5,130 nucleotides of DNA from an uncultured Anaerolineae bacterium. GTDB taxonomy: Bacteria > Chloroflexota > Anaerolineae > Anaerolineales > UBA11858. Where the stretch lies: positions 1 to 5,130 of the forward strand of contig CALCSH010000540.1 in NCBI GenBank assembly GCA_937893815.1. Reading direction: 5' to 3'. Under the pieces are notes generated by a model. It saw nothing but the letters and a program-made list of their open reading frames with translations. It was not told the DNA's origin and made no database searches. Made by a program: the position numbers and the translations under genes. Within the stretch, counting starts at the first letter, position 1; each line of letters begins with the position of its first letter. Shown here in pieces: positions 1 to 5,130 of the stretch.

Positions 1-387
1 ATCATCGCCGCCCGCAAAGCCAAAGCCGTCGAATACGAAACATATCTCCAGCAGATTGGCGCAGTGGCAACAATGGTGCAGCAGGGACGCGAGAAAGAAA
101 CGCCCACCCAACTCGATAGCCCTGGCAAACTGGCTTTGTACAATAATCTGAAAGAAACCGCAGCCAAAATCGCTGATGAAAAAGGTTTGTACAGAACAAG
201 TGAAGACCCCGCCCTAGACTTCGCGCTGGCAATTGATGACGTAGTCATTCAAAACCGCTATGATGGTTTTCGCGGTGTAGAAGCCAAAGAGCGCACTATC
301 AAAAAAGCAATTTACGAGATTATTCAAGATGTAGACGAAGTCGAGCGCATCTTCAAGATTATCGCTGCGCCCAAGAGCGGGTATTAA
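1..387 (+). CDS. hsdR: Type I restriction endonuclease subunit R, C-terminal end (5' partial)
   Basis: Frame 1 is open from the first base to TAA at 385-387, giving 128 residues with no start in the window, so this is the 3' end of a longer gene. The segment DGFRGVEAKERTIKKAIYEI (about residues 81-100 of the fragment), preceded by the acidic ALDFALAIDD stretch, resembles the helical C-terminal region of HsdR. In HsdR this region follows the nuclease and helicase domains and contacts the HsdM/HsdS modification complex. HsdR is the subunit that translocates and cuts unmodified DNA. None of the nuclease or DEAD-box motifs lie in the window, so the call rests on this tail and on the following metallopeptidase, a common neighbour of hsdR. 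The ATG at 64 is internal and is not a believable start. The stop overlaps the next start (TAATG). Confidence 0.8.
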   Translation: MIAARKAKAVEYETYLQQIGAVATMVQQGREKETPTQLDSPGKLALYNNLKETAAKIADEKGLYRTSEDPALDFALAIDDVVIQNRYDGFRGVEAKERTIKKAIYEIIQDVDEVERIFKIIAAPKSGY

Positions 388-1103
388 TGCCTGAGAAAAT
401 TACCATTGGCGACATTTCAGTAGATGTGGTCTTCAAGGACATTAAAAATGTCCACCTGAGCGTGCATCCGCCTACGGGCAGAATTCGCATCGCTGCGCCA
501 GAGCGCACCAGCCTCGACACTCTGCGCATCTATGCCATCTCCAAGCTCAACTGGATCCGCAAACAGCAAGCCAAAATCCAAGCCCAGGAACGTGAAACTC
601 AACGCGAATATATTGAGCGTGAAAGTCACTACCTGTGGGGAAGTCGCTATTTATTGCGCGTCGAAGAAGTTGAAGCACCACCCTCTGTCACTCTGCTACA
701 CGATGAAATTGTGCTATTCGTGCGCCCCAACAGCGATCACGCTAAACGCGAAGAAGTCATCTCCGCTTGGTATCGAGAAGAGCTTCGTAATGCCGTGACA
801 CCCCTAATCCCTAAATGGGAAAAAGAGCTGGGTGTGCAGCTCAACCAACTCTTTATCCAACGCATGAAAACCCGCTGGGGAAGCTGTAATCACAAAAAAG
901 GCAATGTGCGCTTGAACACTGAACTGGCTAAAAAGCCCCGTATATGCCTGGAATATATCCTCGTCCACGAAATGATGCATCTGCTGGAACCGTCCCATAA
1001 TCAGCGTTTTATTGGCTTGATGGATCAGTTCCTGCCGCAATGGCGTCATTACCGAAATGGGTTGAATCAGGCTCCGCTGGGGTTTGTGACATGGGAGTAT
1101 TGA
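387..1103 (+). CDS. YgjP/DUF45-type zinc metallopeptidase (M48/SprT-like) coupled to hsdR
   Basis: This 238-residue protein has the family layout. An N-terminal beta-rich half (about 1-115, with a KLNWIRKQQ helix near 53-61) is followed by a C-terminal metallopeptidase core. RWGSC at 163-167, NVRLNTEL at 173-180 and the zinc motif HEMMH at 194-198 are all present; E195 is the presumed catalytic base. H204 in PSHNQRF is the likely third zinc ligand, and LPQWR at 216-220 closes the domain. Length is normal for YgjP-like proteins (about 230-240 residues). No signal peptide is seen, so it should act in the cytoplasm. The start at 387 overlaps the hsdR stop by one base, which implies translational coupling. 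Genes of this family often sit next to type I restriction loci, but their role there is not established; proteolytic control of the restriction complex is a conjecture. Confidence 0.88.
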   Translation: MPEKITIGDISVDVVFKDIKNVHLSVHPPTGRIRIAAPERTSLDTLRIYAISKLNWIRKQQAKIQAQERETQREYIERESHYLWGSRYLLRVEEVEAPPSVTLLHDEIVLFVRPNSDHAKREEVISAWYREELRNAVTPLIPKWEKELGVQLNQLFIQRMKTRWGSCNHKKGNVRLNTELAKKPRICLEYILVHEMMHLLEPSHNQRFIGLMDQFLPQWRHYRNGLNQAPLGFVTWEY

Positions 1104-2026
1104 TTGTGCAGCCAACCCCACCCCTAACACGCTTTGCGTGGCTTTCAATTGCCGCCGCCGTTTCCACGATTGCCCTCAAAGCCGCGGCCTACCTGCTCAC
1201 CGGTTCGGTCGGTCTGCTTTCCGACGCGCTCGAATCGCTCGTCAACCTGGTCGGGGCCTTGATGGCATTAGCGATGTTGACCATCGCGGCGCGTCCTGCC
1301 GATGAAGAACATGCCTACGGACATGGCAAGGCCGAATACTTTTCCAGTGGCGTCGAAGGCACATTGATTCTAATTGCCGCGATGAGCATTGGTGTTACAG
1401 CTTTTCAACGGCTTCTGGCTCCAAAGCCGCTGGAACAGGTTGGGCTGGGATTGGGGGTTTCGGTTGTGGCATCGCTGATTAACCTGGGGGTGGCGCTTGT
1501 GCTATTGCGAGCGGGAAAACGCTATCAATCCATCACGCTGGAGGCCAACGCGCAACACCTGATGACCGATGTCTGGACGTCGGCAGGGGTGCTGCTGGGT
1601 GTGGGTGCGGTGGCCCTGACTGGCTGGCAACGCCTCGATCCGATAGTGGCATTTATTGTGGCGGGAAATATCATCTGGTCTGGTGTTCGCATCGTGCGCA
1701 AATCCGTATTGGGGTTGATGGATACCGCACTGCCTGTTGAAGAGCAAAACGCGATCCAAAGTGTGCTGGACACCCATCGTCAAAGCGGCGTGGAATTCCA
1801 TGCCTTGCGTACCCGTCAGGCTGGAACGCGCTGCTTTGTATCCTTTCATGTGCTGGTCCCCGGTACGTGGACCGTCCAGCGCGGTCATGATCTCCTGGAG
1901 CAGATCGAATCTGACCTCCGGCTTGCGCTGCCAAATATCACGGTTTTCACTCACTTGGAATCCATCGATGACCCGGCATCCTGGGAGGATGCAACTTTAG
2001 ACCGCTCACCACAAGAACAACCCTGA
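1091..2026 (+). CDS. Cation diffusion facilitator (CDF/YiiP-FieF-like) divalent metal exporter
   Basis: Taken from ATG 1091, this is a 311-residue inner-membrane protein of the CDF family, which exports Zn, Fe or Mn in exchange for protons. Hydrophobic segments lie near 15-35, 40-66, 88-108, 118-139, 160-177 and 183-200, giving six membrane spans. A cytoplasmic domain follows from about 212. The loop motif PADEEHAYGHGKAE (69-82), H156/D160 in TM5 (HLMTD) and HALRTRQAG (237-245) match E. coli YiiP closely. H237, H253, H266 and H288 align with the YiiP cytoplasmic zinc-site histidines. In TM2 the YiiP aspartates D45/D49 align with E48 and N52. The start is uncertain: ATG 1091 overlaps the peptidase gene by 13 bases. 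GTG 1106 has a better Shine-Dalgarno (GGGAG at 1093-1097, 8-base spacing) and avoids the overlap. ATG 1040 would overlap by 64 bases and is unlikely. The metal is not predictable from the sequence alone. Confidence 0.9.
   Translation: MGVLIVQPTPPLTRFAWLSIAAAVSTIALKAAAYLLTGSVGLLSDALESLVNLVGALMALAMLTIAARPADEEHAYGHGKAEYFSSGVEGTLILIAAMSIGVTAFQRLLAPKPLEQVGLGLGVSVVASLINLGVALVLLRAGKRYQSITLEANAQHLMTDVWTSAGVLLGVGAVALTGWQRLDPIVAFIVAGNIIWSGVRIVRKSVLGLMDTALPVEEQNAIQSVLDTHRQSGVEFHALRTRQAGTRCFVSFHVLVPGTWTVQRGHDLLEQIESDLRLALPNITVFTHLESIDDPASWEDATLDRSPQEQP
1093..1097 (+). promoter_or_regulatory. Shine-Dalgarno supporting an alternative GTG start of the CDF gene
   Basis: GGGAG lies inside the end of the peptidase gene, 8 bases before GTG 1106. 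ATG 1091 has only a G run (1079-1082) before it. If GTG 1106 is used, the CDF protein loses five residues and the genes do not overlap. Confidence 0.4.
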
Positions 2027-2142
2027 AAAAGTTAATAACGGCTATATCCAAAGCTGGTAAGCACTGCCTAACGAAAGATTTGCATCACTCAGTAGGCGAC
2101 GCAAATTTAAGCAACACCACATTATGAACGAATAGGTAAAAA
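2027..2142 (+). other. Intergenic gap with a possible relic of a dihydrofolate-reductase-family 3' end
   Basis: This gap separates the CDF gene from the PhnD-like gene. Bases 2037-2060 read NNGYIQSW-stop (first N from the AAT before) and match 20 of 24 bases of the 3' end of the downstream dihydrofolate-reductase-family gene (3511-3534). The match includes 13 identical bases (tccaaagctggta). Two shorter matches follow in the same order: gcactgcc/gcgctgcc and cgaaagattt. An imperfect hairpin (ATTTGC 2078-2083 with GCAAAT 2101-2106, 17-base loop) has no T-run after it, so I do not call it a terminator. No convincing -35/-10 pair is visible. The relic reading is tentative because the match is short. 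Confidence 0.3.
2133..2137 (+). promoter_or_regulatory. Ribosome binding site of the PhnD-like gene
   Basis: TAGGT, 5 to 6 bases of A-rich spacer before ATG 2143, supports that start and therefore a mature protein without a signal peptide. Confidence 0.5.
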
Positions 2143-2943
2143 ATGATTCAATCCATCAAAGTAATCTCGATGCAATCCGATAATGCGGCATACACCTGCC
2201 AACAAATTACGCAATATCTGGGGGAACAGTTAGGCATACCGGCGGAATTTATCAACGATATTGTATGCCAGGAGCGGGAATATTTGCTCGATACAGGCCA
2301 GGCCCATCTGGGGTGGATTTGTGGATTGCCCTATGTGCGCAAAATGGAAAAGAAGCCAGAGCAAATTGAATTAGTGGCGGCGCCTGTAATGCAACAGGCT
2401 CGCTATCAACAGCGACCATTTTATTTCTCAGATGTGATCGTCCACCAGGATAGCAAATATCAACGTTTTGCTGATCTGCGCGGGGCTTCGTGGGCATACA
2501 ATGATCCTCATTCGCAATCAGGATACAATCTGACCCGCTATCACCTGGCTAAGCTGGGAGAAAGTCAGGGGTATTTTGGGAAGGCGCTTGAGGCAGGGGC
2601 GCATTTGAACGCCATCGAATGGGTGTTAGCGCGCCGCATTGATGCCAGCGCGATTGATAGTACTGTGCTGGATTTGGCCTTTCAAACACGACCGGAACTC
2701 AAGGCGGAACTGCGGATTATTGAAACATTGGGGCCAAGTCCAATTCCACCGTGGGTGGTCACAACGAATCTGCCGCCTGAATTGCGCCAGGCAATCCGTG
2801 AGGTGTTCTGGGGAATGCACAAAACTGCGGAAGGGCAGGCCATTTTAGCCCGCGGACAGATTATGAAGATGGCCTGTGTCCAGGATCGAGACTATGATGT
2901 TATTCGCGAAATGGCACAGTTGGCCGCAGCGGTTGTTTGGTAA
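2143..2943 (+). CDS. PhnD-like phosphate/phosphonate-type substrate-binding protein, no signal peptide
   Basis: This 266-residue protein has the periplasmic-binding-protein fold of the PhnD family. Recognisable stretches in order are YFSDVIVHQDS (94-104), FADLRG (109-114), DPHSQSGYN (121-129), GAHLNAIEWVL (152-162), DASAIDSTVLD (167-177), GPSPIPPWVV (197-206) and LPPELRQAI (210-218). In PhnD-type binders the SxSG.N/Y segment and the D-x-AA-IDS segment line the oxyanion or small-ligand site. The N-terminus (MIQSIKVISMQSDN) starts directly in the first beta strand, with no hydrophobic leader or lipobox cysteine. The protein is therefore predicted to be cytosolic. No ABC permease or ATPase is in the window. 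It may be an orphan ligand-sensing protein rather than a transporter component; the ligand cannot be named from sequence. The next gene starts 69 bases after its stop. Confidence 0.82.
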   Translation: MIQSIKVISMQSDNAAYTCQQITQYLGEQLGIPAEFINDIVCQEREYLLDTGQAHLGWICGLPYVRKMEKKPEQIELVAAPVMQQARYQQRPFYFSDVIVHQDSKYQRFADLRGASWAYNDPHSQSGYNLTRYHLAKLGESQGYFGKALEAGAHLNAIEWVLARRIDASAIDSTVLDLAFQTRPELKAELRIIETLGPSPIPPWVVTTNLPPELRQAIREVFWGMHKTAEGQAILARGQIMKMACVQDRDYDVIREMAQLAAAVVW

Positions 2944-2998
2944 TGGAGAATATGCAGCATGTTTAAACTGGTGAGATGTGGAAAAAACCGAAATGCAA

Positions 2999-3006
2999 GG
3001 AAGGAA
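2999..3006 (+). promoter_or_regulatory. Ribosome binding site fixing the start of the dihydrofolate-reductase-family gene
   Basis: A purine-rich GGAAGGAA ends 6 bases before ATG 3013. It favours that start over the in-frame ATG at 2959, whose extra 18 residues (basic, family-unlike) precede the conserved beta strand. Confidence 0.6.
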
Positions 3007-3012
3007 ACACGA

Positions 3013-3549
3013 ATGAAAATATCCGCATATATTGCCACCAGTCTGGATGGTTATATTGCCAGGGAAAATGGTGCGCTGGACTGGCTGCCAGGCAGTGCCG
3101 GTGCAAGTGATGGAGAAGACTACGGATACCATGAATTTATGGACACCGTAGATGTACTGCTCTTGGGGCGCAAAACCTATGAACAGGTGCTGTCATTTGG
3201 GCAATGGCCGTATGGGGAAAAACGGGTGATTGTTTGGAGCCGTAGCGCCATCCAAATCCCCGCCAATCTGTCGGAAATGGTTGAATACCGATCAAGCGCT
3301 CCAGCCCAATTGGTTGATGAACTTGCGAACGCTGGTGTGCAACATCTCTATGTTGATGGCGGCAAAACGATTCAAAGCTTTATTCAGGCTGGCTTGATGC
3401 AGCAAATCATCATCACAACAGTACCCATCCTAATAGGGAAAGGCATTTGTCTTTTTGGCAGCATTGATCAGGATATCCATTTGCGCCACAGCAAAACCAT
3501 TCCGTTTGATAACGGTTTTGTCCAAAGCTGGTATGATGTGCTTGCGTAG
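3013..3549 (+). CDS. Dihydrofolate reductase family protein (RibD C-terminal domain, YyaP/YwjB-like)
   Basis: From ATG 3013 this is a 178-residue, single-domain cytosolic protein of the RibD-C/dihydrofolate-reductase superfamily, a family that binds NAD(P)H. The start MKISAYIATSLDGYIA (1-16) is the usual first strand. ALDWLPG (21-27), LLLGRKTYEQV (49-59), HLYVDGGKTIQSF (111-123) and VPILIGKGICLF (137-148) are the other family signatures. The C-terminal DNGFVQSWY (166-174) is the usual last strand. Length matches stand-alone members (about 175-190). Real folate-pathway activity is not implied; most such proteins have no assigned substrate. It follows the PhnD-like gene by 69 bases and may share its transcript. 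The in-frame ATG 2959 is rejected because of the strong ribosome binding site before 3013. Confidence 0.87.
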   Translation: MKISAYIATSLDGYIARENGALDWLPGSAGASDGEDYGYHEFMDTVDVLLLGRKTYEQVLSFGQWPYGEKRVIVWSRSAIQIPANLSEMVEYRSSAPAQLVDELANAGVQHLYVDGGKTIQSFIQAGLMQQIIITTVPILIGKGICLFGSIDQDIHLRHSKTIPFDNGFVQSWYDVLA

Positions 3550-3591
3550 ATACCTGCCAAGCGCTGCCGTCACCAGGCAAAAATCCAGTGC

Positions 3592-3888
3592 ATGATTGAA
3601 ACAAAATGAACTACCATCCGAAAGATTTCTCTCGGAGATGCGCTGTTTATCTACGAGCTCGTCAATTCTACGGCCTGGATACGTTATATTGGCGATCGAA
3701 ATATCAACAATCTCGAAGCGGCAAAACAATACCTGAGAAACGGGTTTTTGAAATACGAGACAAACCCCGGGTTCAGCTACTATTTGGCGCAAACGAAGGA
3801 TGAAACGCCAATGGGAATTTGTGGTTTTCTAAAGAAGCCCTATTTGGAATATGTAGATTTTGGGTTTGCATTCCTCGAAAAATACCAT
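3592..3888 (+). pseudogene. Broken GNAT (RimJ/RimL-type) acetyltransferase, N-terminal half only
   Basis: Frame 1 reads ATG ATT GAA ACA AAA TGA, then continues without a stop as TTIRKISLGDA, FIYELVNSTAWIRYIGDRN, YLRNGFLKYE, YLAQTKDETPMGICGFLKK and YVDFGFAFLEKYH, ending near 3888. This is the start of a RimJ/RimL-like N-acetyltransferase, whose members commonly begin MIETERLxIRK. The stop at 3607-3609 stands where arginine is usual, consistent with CGA changed to TGA. After H at 3886-3888 the similarity ends abruptly, exactly where the acetyl-CoA pyrophosphate-binding loop (typically GKGYA) should come. About 99 codons remain of an expected 170-180. The frame stays open to 4110 but runs antisense through the radical SAM gene and is not GNAT-like there. 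Restarting at ATG 3748 would give no catalytic core. It follows the previous gene by 42 bases. Confidence 0.8.
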
Positions 3889-3960
3889 TGTTTGGTGGCA
3901 GAAAGCAGACCAGACGCGGTAGGAACAGGTGGCCGTAATCCTATCGGAGTGGCAACGTTT

Positions 3961-3984
3961 TGTTTTGGGCAGACTGACAAAACA
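3961..3984 (-). repeat. Perfect inverted repeat just downstream of the radical SAM gene
   Basis: TGTTTTG (3961-3967) and CAAAACA (3978-3984) form a 7-bp stem with a 10-base loop, 8 bases past the radical SAM stop. It could weakly end transcription between the convergent genes, but the stem is AT-rich and no T-run follows on either strand, so a terminator function is doubtful. Confidence 0.25.
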
Positions 3985-3992
3985 GGTATTGC

Positions 3993-4868
3993 TCAAAGCC
4001 CGCGCCATGCTTCGGGTCGGAGTACGGTTGCTCCTTGTGTAAGTGCGCCATCCAATACAGATAGCAGATATTCTTTATCTTGTGAAAGCGTTCCGCGTAG
4101 CGGCAGATAATTGGAAGCATGGTTGGTACGAAATACACATTGTGTAAGATCATCAAGCTGCGAAATCACACGATGCAATTCCATCAACATCGCCGAAGGT
4201 TTCAGTAGGTGGAAACTTCCAGCTTGCCATTGGTTGTAGAGGGGTGTACCAGGAACTAACATCAACGTCAGCATGGAGAAATAATCGGGATCCATCGCAT
4301 TCACTACGCGCCCGGTTTGCTGCGCATGTTCTTCCGAAAGCTCCATCCCGCCAATGCCTAAAATGCCAATTACCGAAACCAGCAATCCCGCCTGTTTTGC
4401 CTTTCGGATGGCAGCAATCATTTCTGCAGAACCAACCCCTTTTTCAACACGCGCCAACACGTCATCAGATCCGCTCTCCAGACCAAGATAGACAATTCCC
4501 AAGCCTTTCTCGCGTACTATGGCAAGCTCATCAACACTTTTCGCTAACAAATTCTGAGCCGAGGCATAAATTCCCACGCGCTCTAATTGGGAAAACCCAT
4601 CTCGCAGCGTATCCAAAATTTGCGCTAAACGCCGGGTGCTCAATACCAACGCGTCGCCATCGGCCAGGAAAACGCGGCGCACTCCGGGCATCATCGTTTG
4701 AGCCGTTCGAATATCATCGAGGACTTCTGACGTTTTGCGAGCCTGAAAAGGTTTATCCAAATACGTGCCACAAAACGTGCAACGGTTGTGCGAACAACCG
4801 TACGTGACTTGCAGAATATAGCTGTTGGCCTCGCTGGGAGGCCGGATGACCATACCATGATAGCGCAT
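3993..4868 (-). CDS. Radical SAM protein with a CX4CX2C [4Fe-4S] motif
   Basis: This is a complete 291-residue cytosolic protein. The start MRYHGMVIRPPSEANSYILQ and the end VLRPEAWRGL look like natural termini of a stand-alone radical SAM family. The cluster motif GCSHNRCTFC places C25, C30 and C33 as the likely iron ligands (CX4CX2C). FLADGDAL (67-74), GLESGSDDVL (129-138) and VSVIGILGIGG (164-174) correspond to the later strands of the partial TIM barrel that bind S-adenosylmethionine. SMLTLMLVPGTPLY (198-211) follows. There is no B12-binding domain before it and no extra iron-sulphur domain after it. The reaction and substrate are unknown. ATG 4868 is preferred over ATG 4853 because it keeps the family-like first residues. 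No close Shine-Dalgarno is present: AGG lies about 12 bases upstream. A TAAAAT six bases before the ATG could be a -10 element of a leaderless message, which is only a guess. The gene converges on the acetyltransferase relic. Confidence 0.87.
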   Translation of the reverse strand: MRYHGMVIRPPSEANSYILQVTYGCSHNRCTFCGTYLDKPFQARKTSEVLDDIRTAQTMMPGVRRVFLADGDALVLSTRRLAQILDTLRDGFSQLERVGIYASAQNLLAKSVDELAIVREKGLGIVYLGLESGSDDVLARVEKGVGSAEMIAAIRKAKQAGLLVSVIGILGIGGMELSEEHAQQTGRVVNAMDPDYFSMLTLMLVPGTPLYNQWQAGSFHLLKPSAMLMELHRVISQLDDLTQCVFRTNHASNYLPLRGTLSQDKEYLLSVLDGALTQGATVLRPEAWRGL

Positions 4869-5048
4869 ATGGGTATTTTACCTGTTTTTCACAACTCAAT
4901 TTTCGAGTTTGAAACGATCCGAAGGGGCTATCTGATCACCAACAATGACAACAGTGGGGTACGCAAAACAACTCTCCACAATTTTGCATTTACAATTGCC
5001 TGCTCGCTTGAAAGCAGCCAATTGTTCTGGCGCAGGAAAACCATCCAG

Positions 5049-5084
5049 AAAAAAAAAGAGCGAGGCCGATTAGGTCTCGCTCTT
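5049..5084 (-). terminator. Rho-independent terminator (minus strand)
   Basis: Bases 5056-5067 and 5073-5084 form a 12-bp stem (AAGAGCGAGGCC with GGTCTCGCTCTT, one G-U pair) around the loop GATTA. On the minus strand it is followed by nine T residues (A run at 5049-5057). It begins 5 bases after the stop of the minus-strand gene at the right edge, which it should terminate. It also separates that gene from the radical SAM gene. Confidence 0.9.
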
Positions 5085-5089
5085 CGCTA

Positions 5090-5130
5090 TTAAACCTCCG
5101 TGATGTACTCAACGCGCCAGGCTCTTGAAA
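5090..5130 (-). CDS. C-terminal end of an unidentified minus-strand gene (3' end only)
   Basis: Read from the right edge on the minus strand, the frame gives SRAWRVEYITEV and then TAA at 5092-5090. Only twelve residues are available, too few for a family assignment. The strong terminator placed immediately after this stop is the main reason to regard it as a real gene end. The rest of the gene lies outside the window. Confidence 0.5.
   Translation of the reverse strand, partial: SRAWRVEYITEV

Noticed and set aside
1040..1090. Upstream ATG 1040 as the start of the CDF gene
   Set aside because: It would overlap the metallopeptidase gene by 64 bases, adds a family-unlike leader and has no better ribosome binding site than ATG 1091 or GTG 1106.
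1502..1954. Minus-strand open frames of 82 to 150 codons opposite the CDF gene
   Set aside because: They are antisense shadows with unnatural composition lying inside a well-conserved transporter gene.
2078..2106. Hairpin ATTTGC/GCAAAT as a terminator of the CDF gene
   Set aside because: The stem is only 6-8 bp with a 17-base loop, is AT-rich and has no following T-run.
2066..2110. attC-like integron recombination site beginning GCCTAAC
   Set aside because: GCCTAAC fits the left core pattern RYYYAAC, but no matching GTTRRRY core lies downstream at the right distance and the internal arms do not pair as in attC sites.
2959..3012. Extended N-terminus of the dihydrofolate-reductase-family protein from ATG 2959
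   Set aside because: The extra residues are unlike the family, while a strong purine-rich ribosome binding site stands right before ATG 3013.
3748..4110. 120-residue plus-strand open frame as an independent gene
   Set aside because: Its first 47 codons are the middle of the acetyltransferase relic. The rest is non-homologous and runs antisense through the 3' end of the radical SAM gene.
4244..4807. Long plus-strand open frame of 187 codons
   Set aside because: It is the antisense shadow of the radical SAM gene, whose motifs and termini are clear on the minus strand.
4788..5093. Plus-strand open frame of 101 codons at the right end
   Set aside because: It overlaps the radical SAM start and runs through the terminator hairpin and its A run (a KKKE stretch), has no family features and no ribosome binding site.

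Overview
The window looks like ordinary bacterial chromosome of intermediate GC content, with short intergenic gaps. The gene mix (an hsdR tail with a coupled metallopeptidase, an unattached PhnD-like binding protein, a small dihydrofolate-reductase-family protein, a RimJ/RimL-type acetyltransferase relic and a radical SAM protein with a CSHNRCTFC cluster) would suit a Chloroflexota/Anaerolineae-type bacterium. That placement is a guess from gene style; no rRNA or other marker gene is present.

Left part (1-2026), plus strand. The last 128 codons of a type I restriction endonuclease subunit (HsdR) run into a YgjP/DUF45-type zinc metallopeptidase through a TAATG stop/start overlap. A cation diffusion facilitator (CDF) metal exporter then starts at or within a few bases of the peptidase stop. 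The three genes look like the end of one transcript. The first two form a recognisable restriction-locus pair; the metal exporter may only be a read-through neighbour.

Middle (2027-3549), plus strand. A 116-bp gap carries a short stretch resembling the 3' end of the dihydrofolate-reductase-family gene found further downstream. After it come a cytosolic-looking PhnD-like solute-binding protein with no transporter genes around it, and that RibD-C/dihydrofolate-reductase-family protein. The two genes are 69 bp apart and may be co-transcribed.

Right part (3550-5130). A broken GNAT acetyltransferase gene has a stop at codon 6 and loses all similarity just before its acetyl-CoA binding loop. It converges on a complete minus-strand radical SAM gene whose cluster cysteines are spaced CX4CX2C. 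At the right edge are a strong intrinsic terminator on the minus strand and the last 12 codons of a minus-strand gene that enters from outside the window.

I see no CRISPR array, tRNA, rRNA, insertion sequence or clearly new multi-gene system. The points most worth a second look are the hsdR-peptidase-CDF arrangement, the decayed acetyltransferase, the non-standard radical SAM cluster spacing and the orphan PhnD-like protein.
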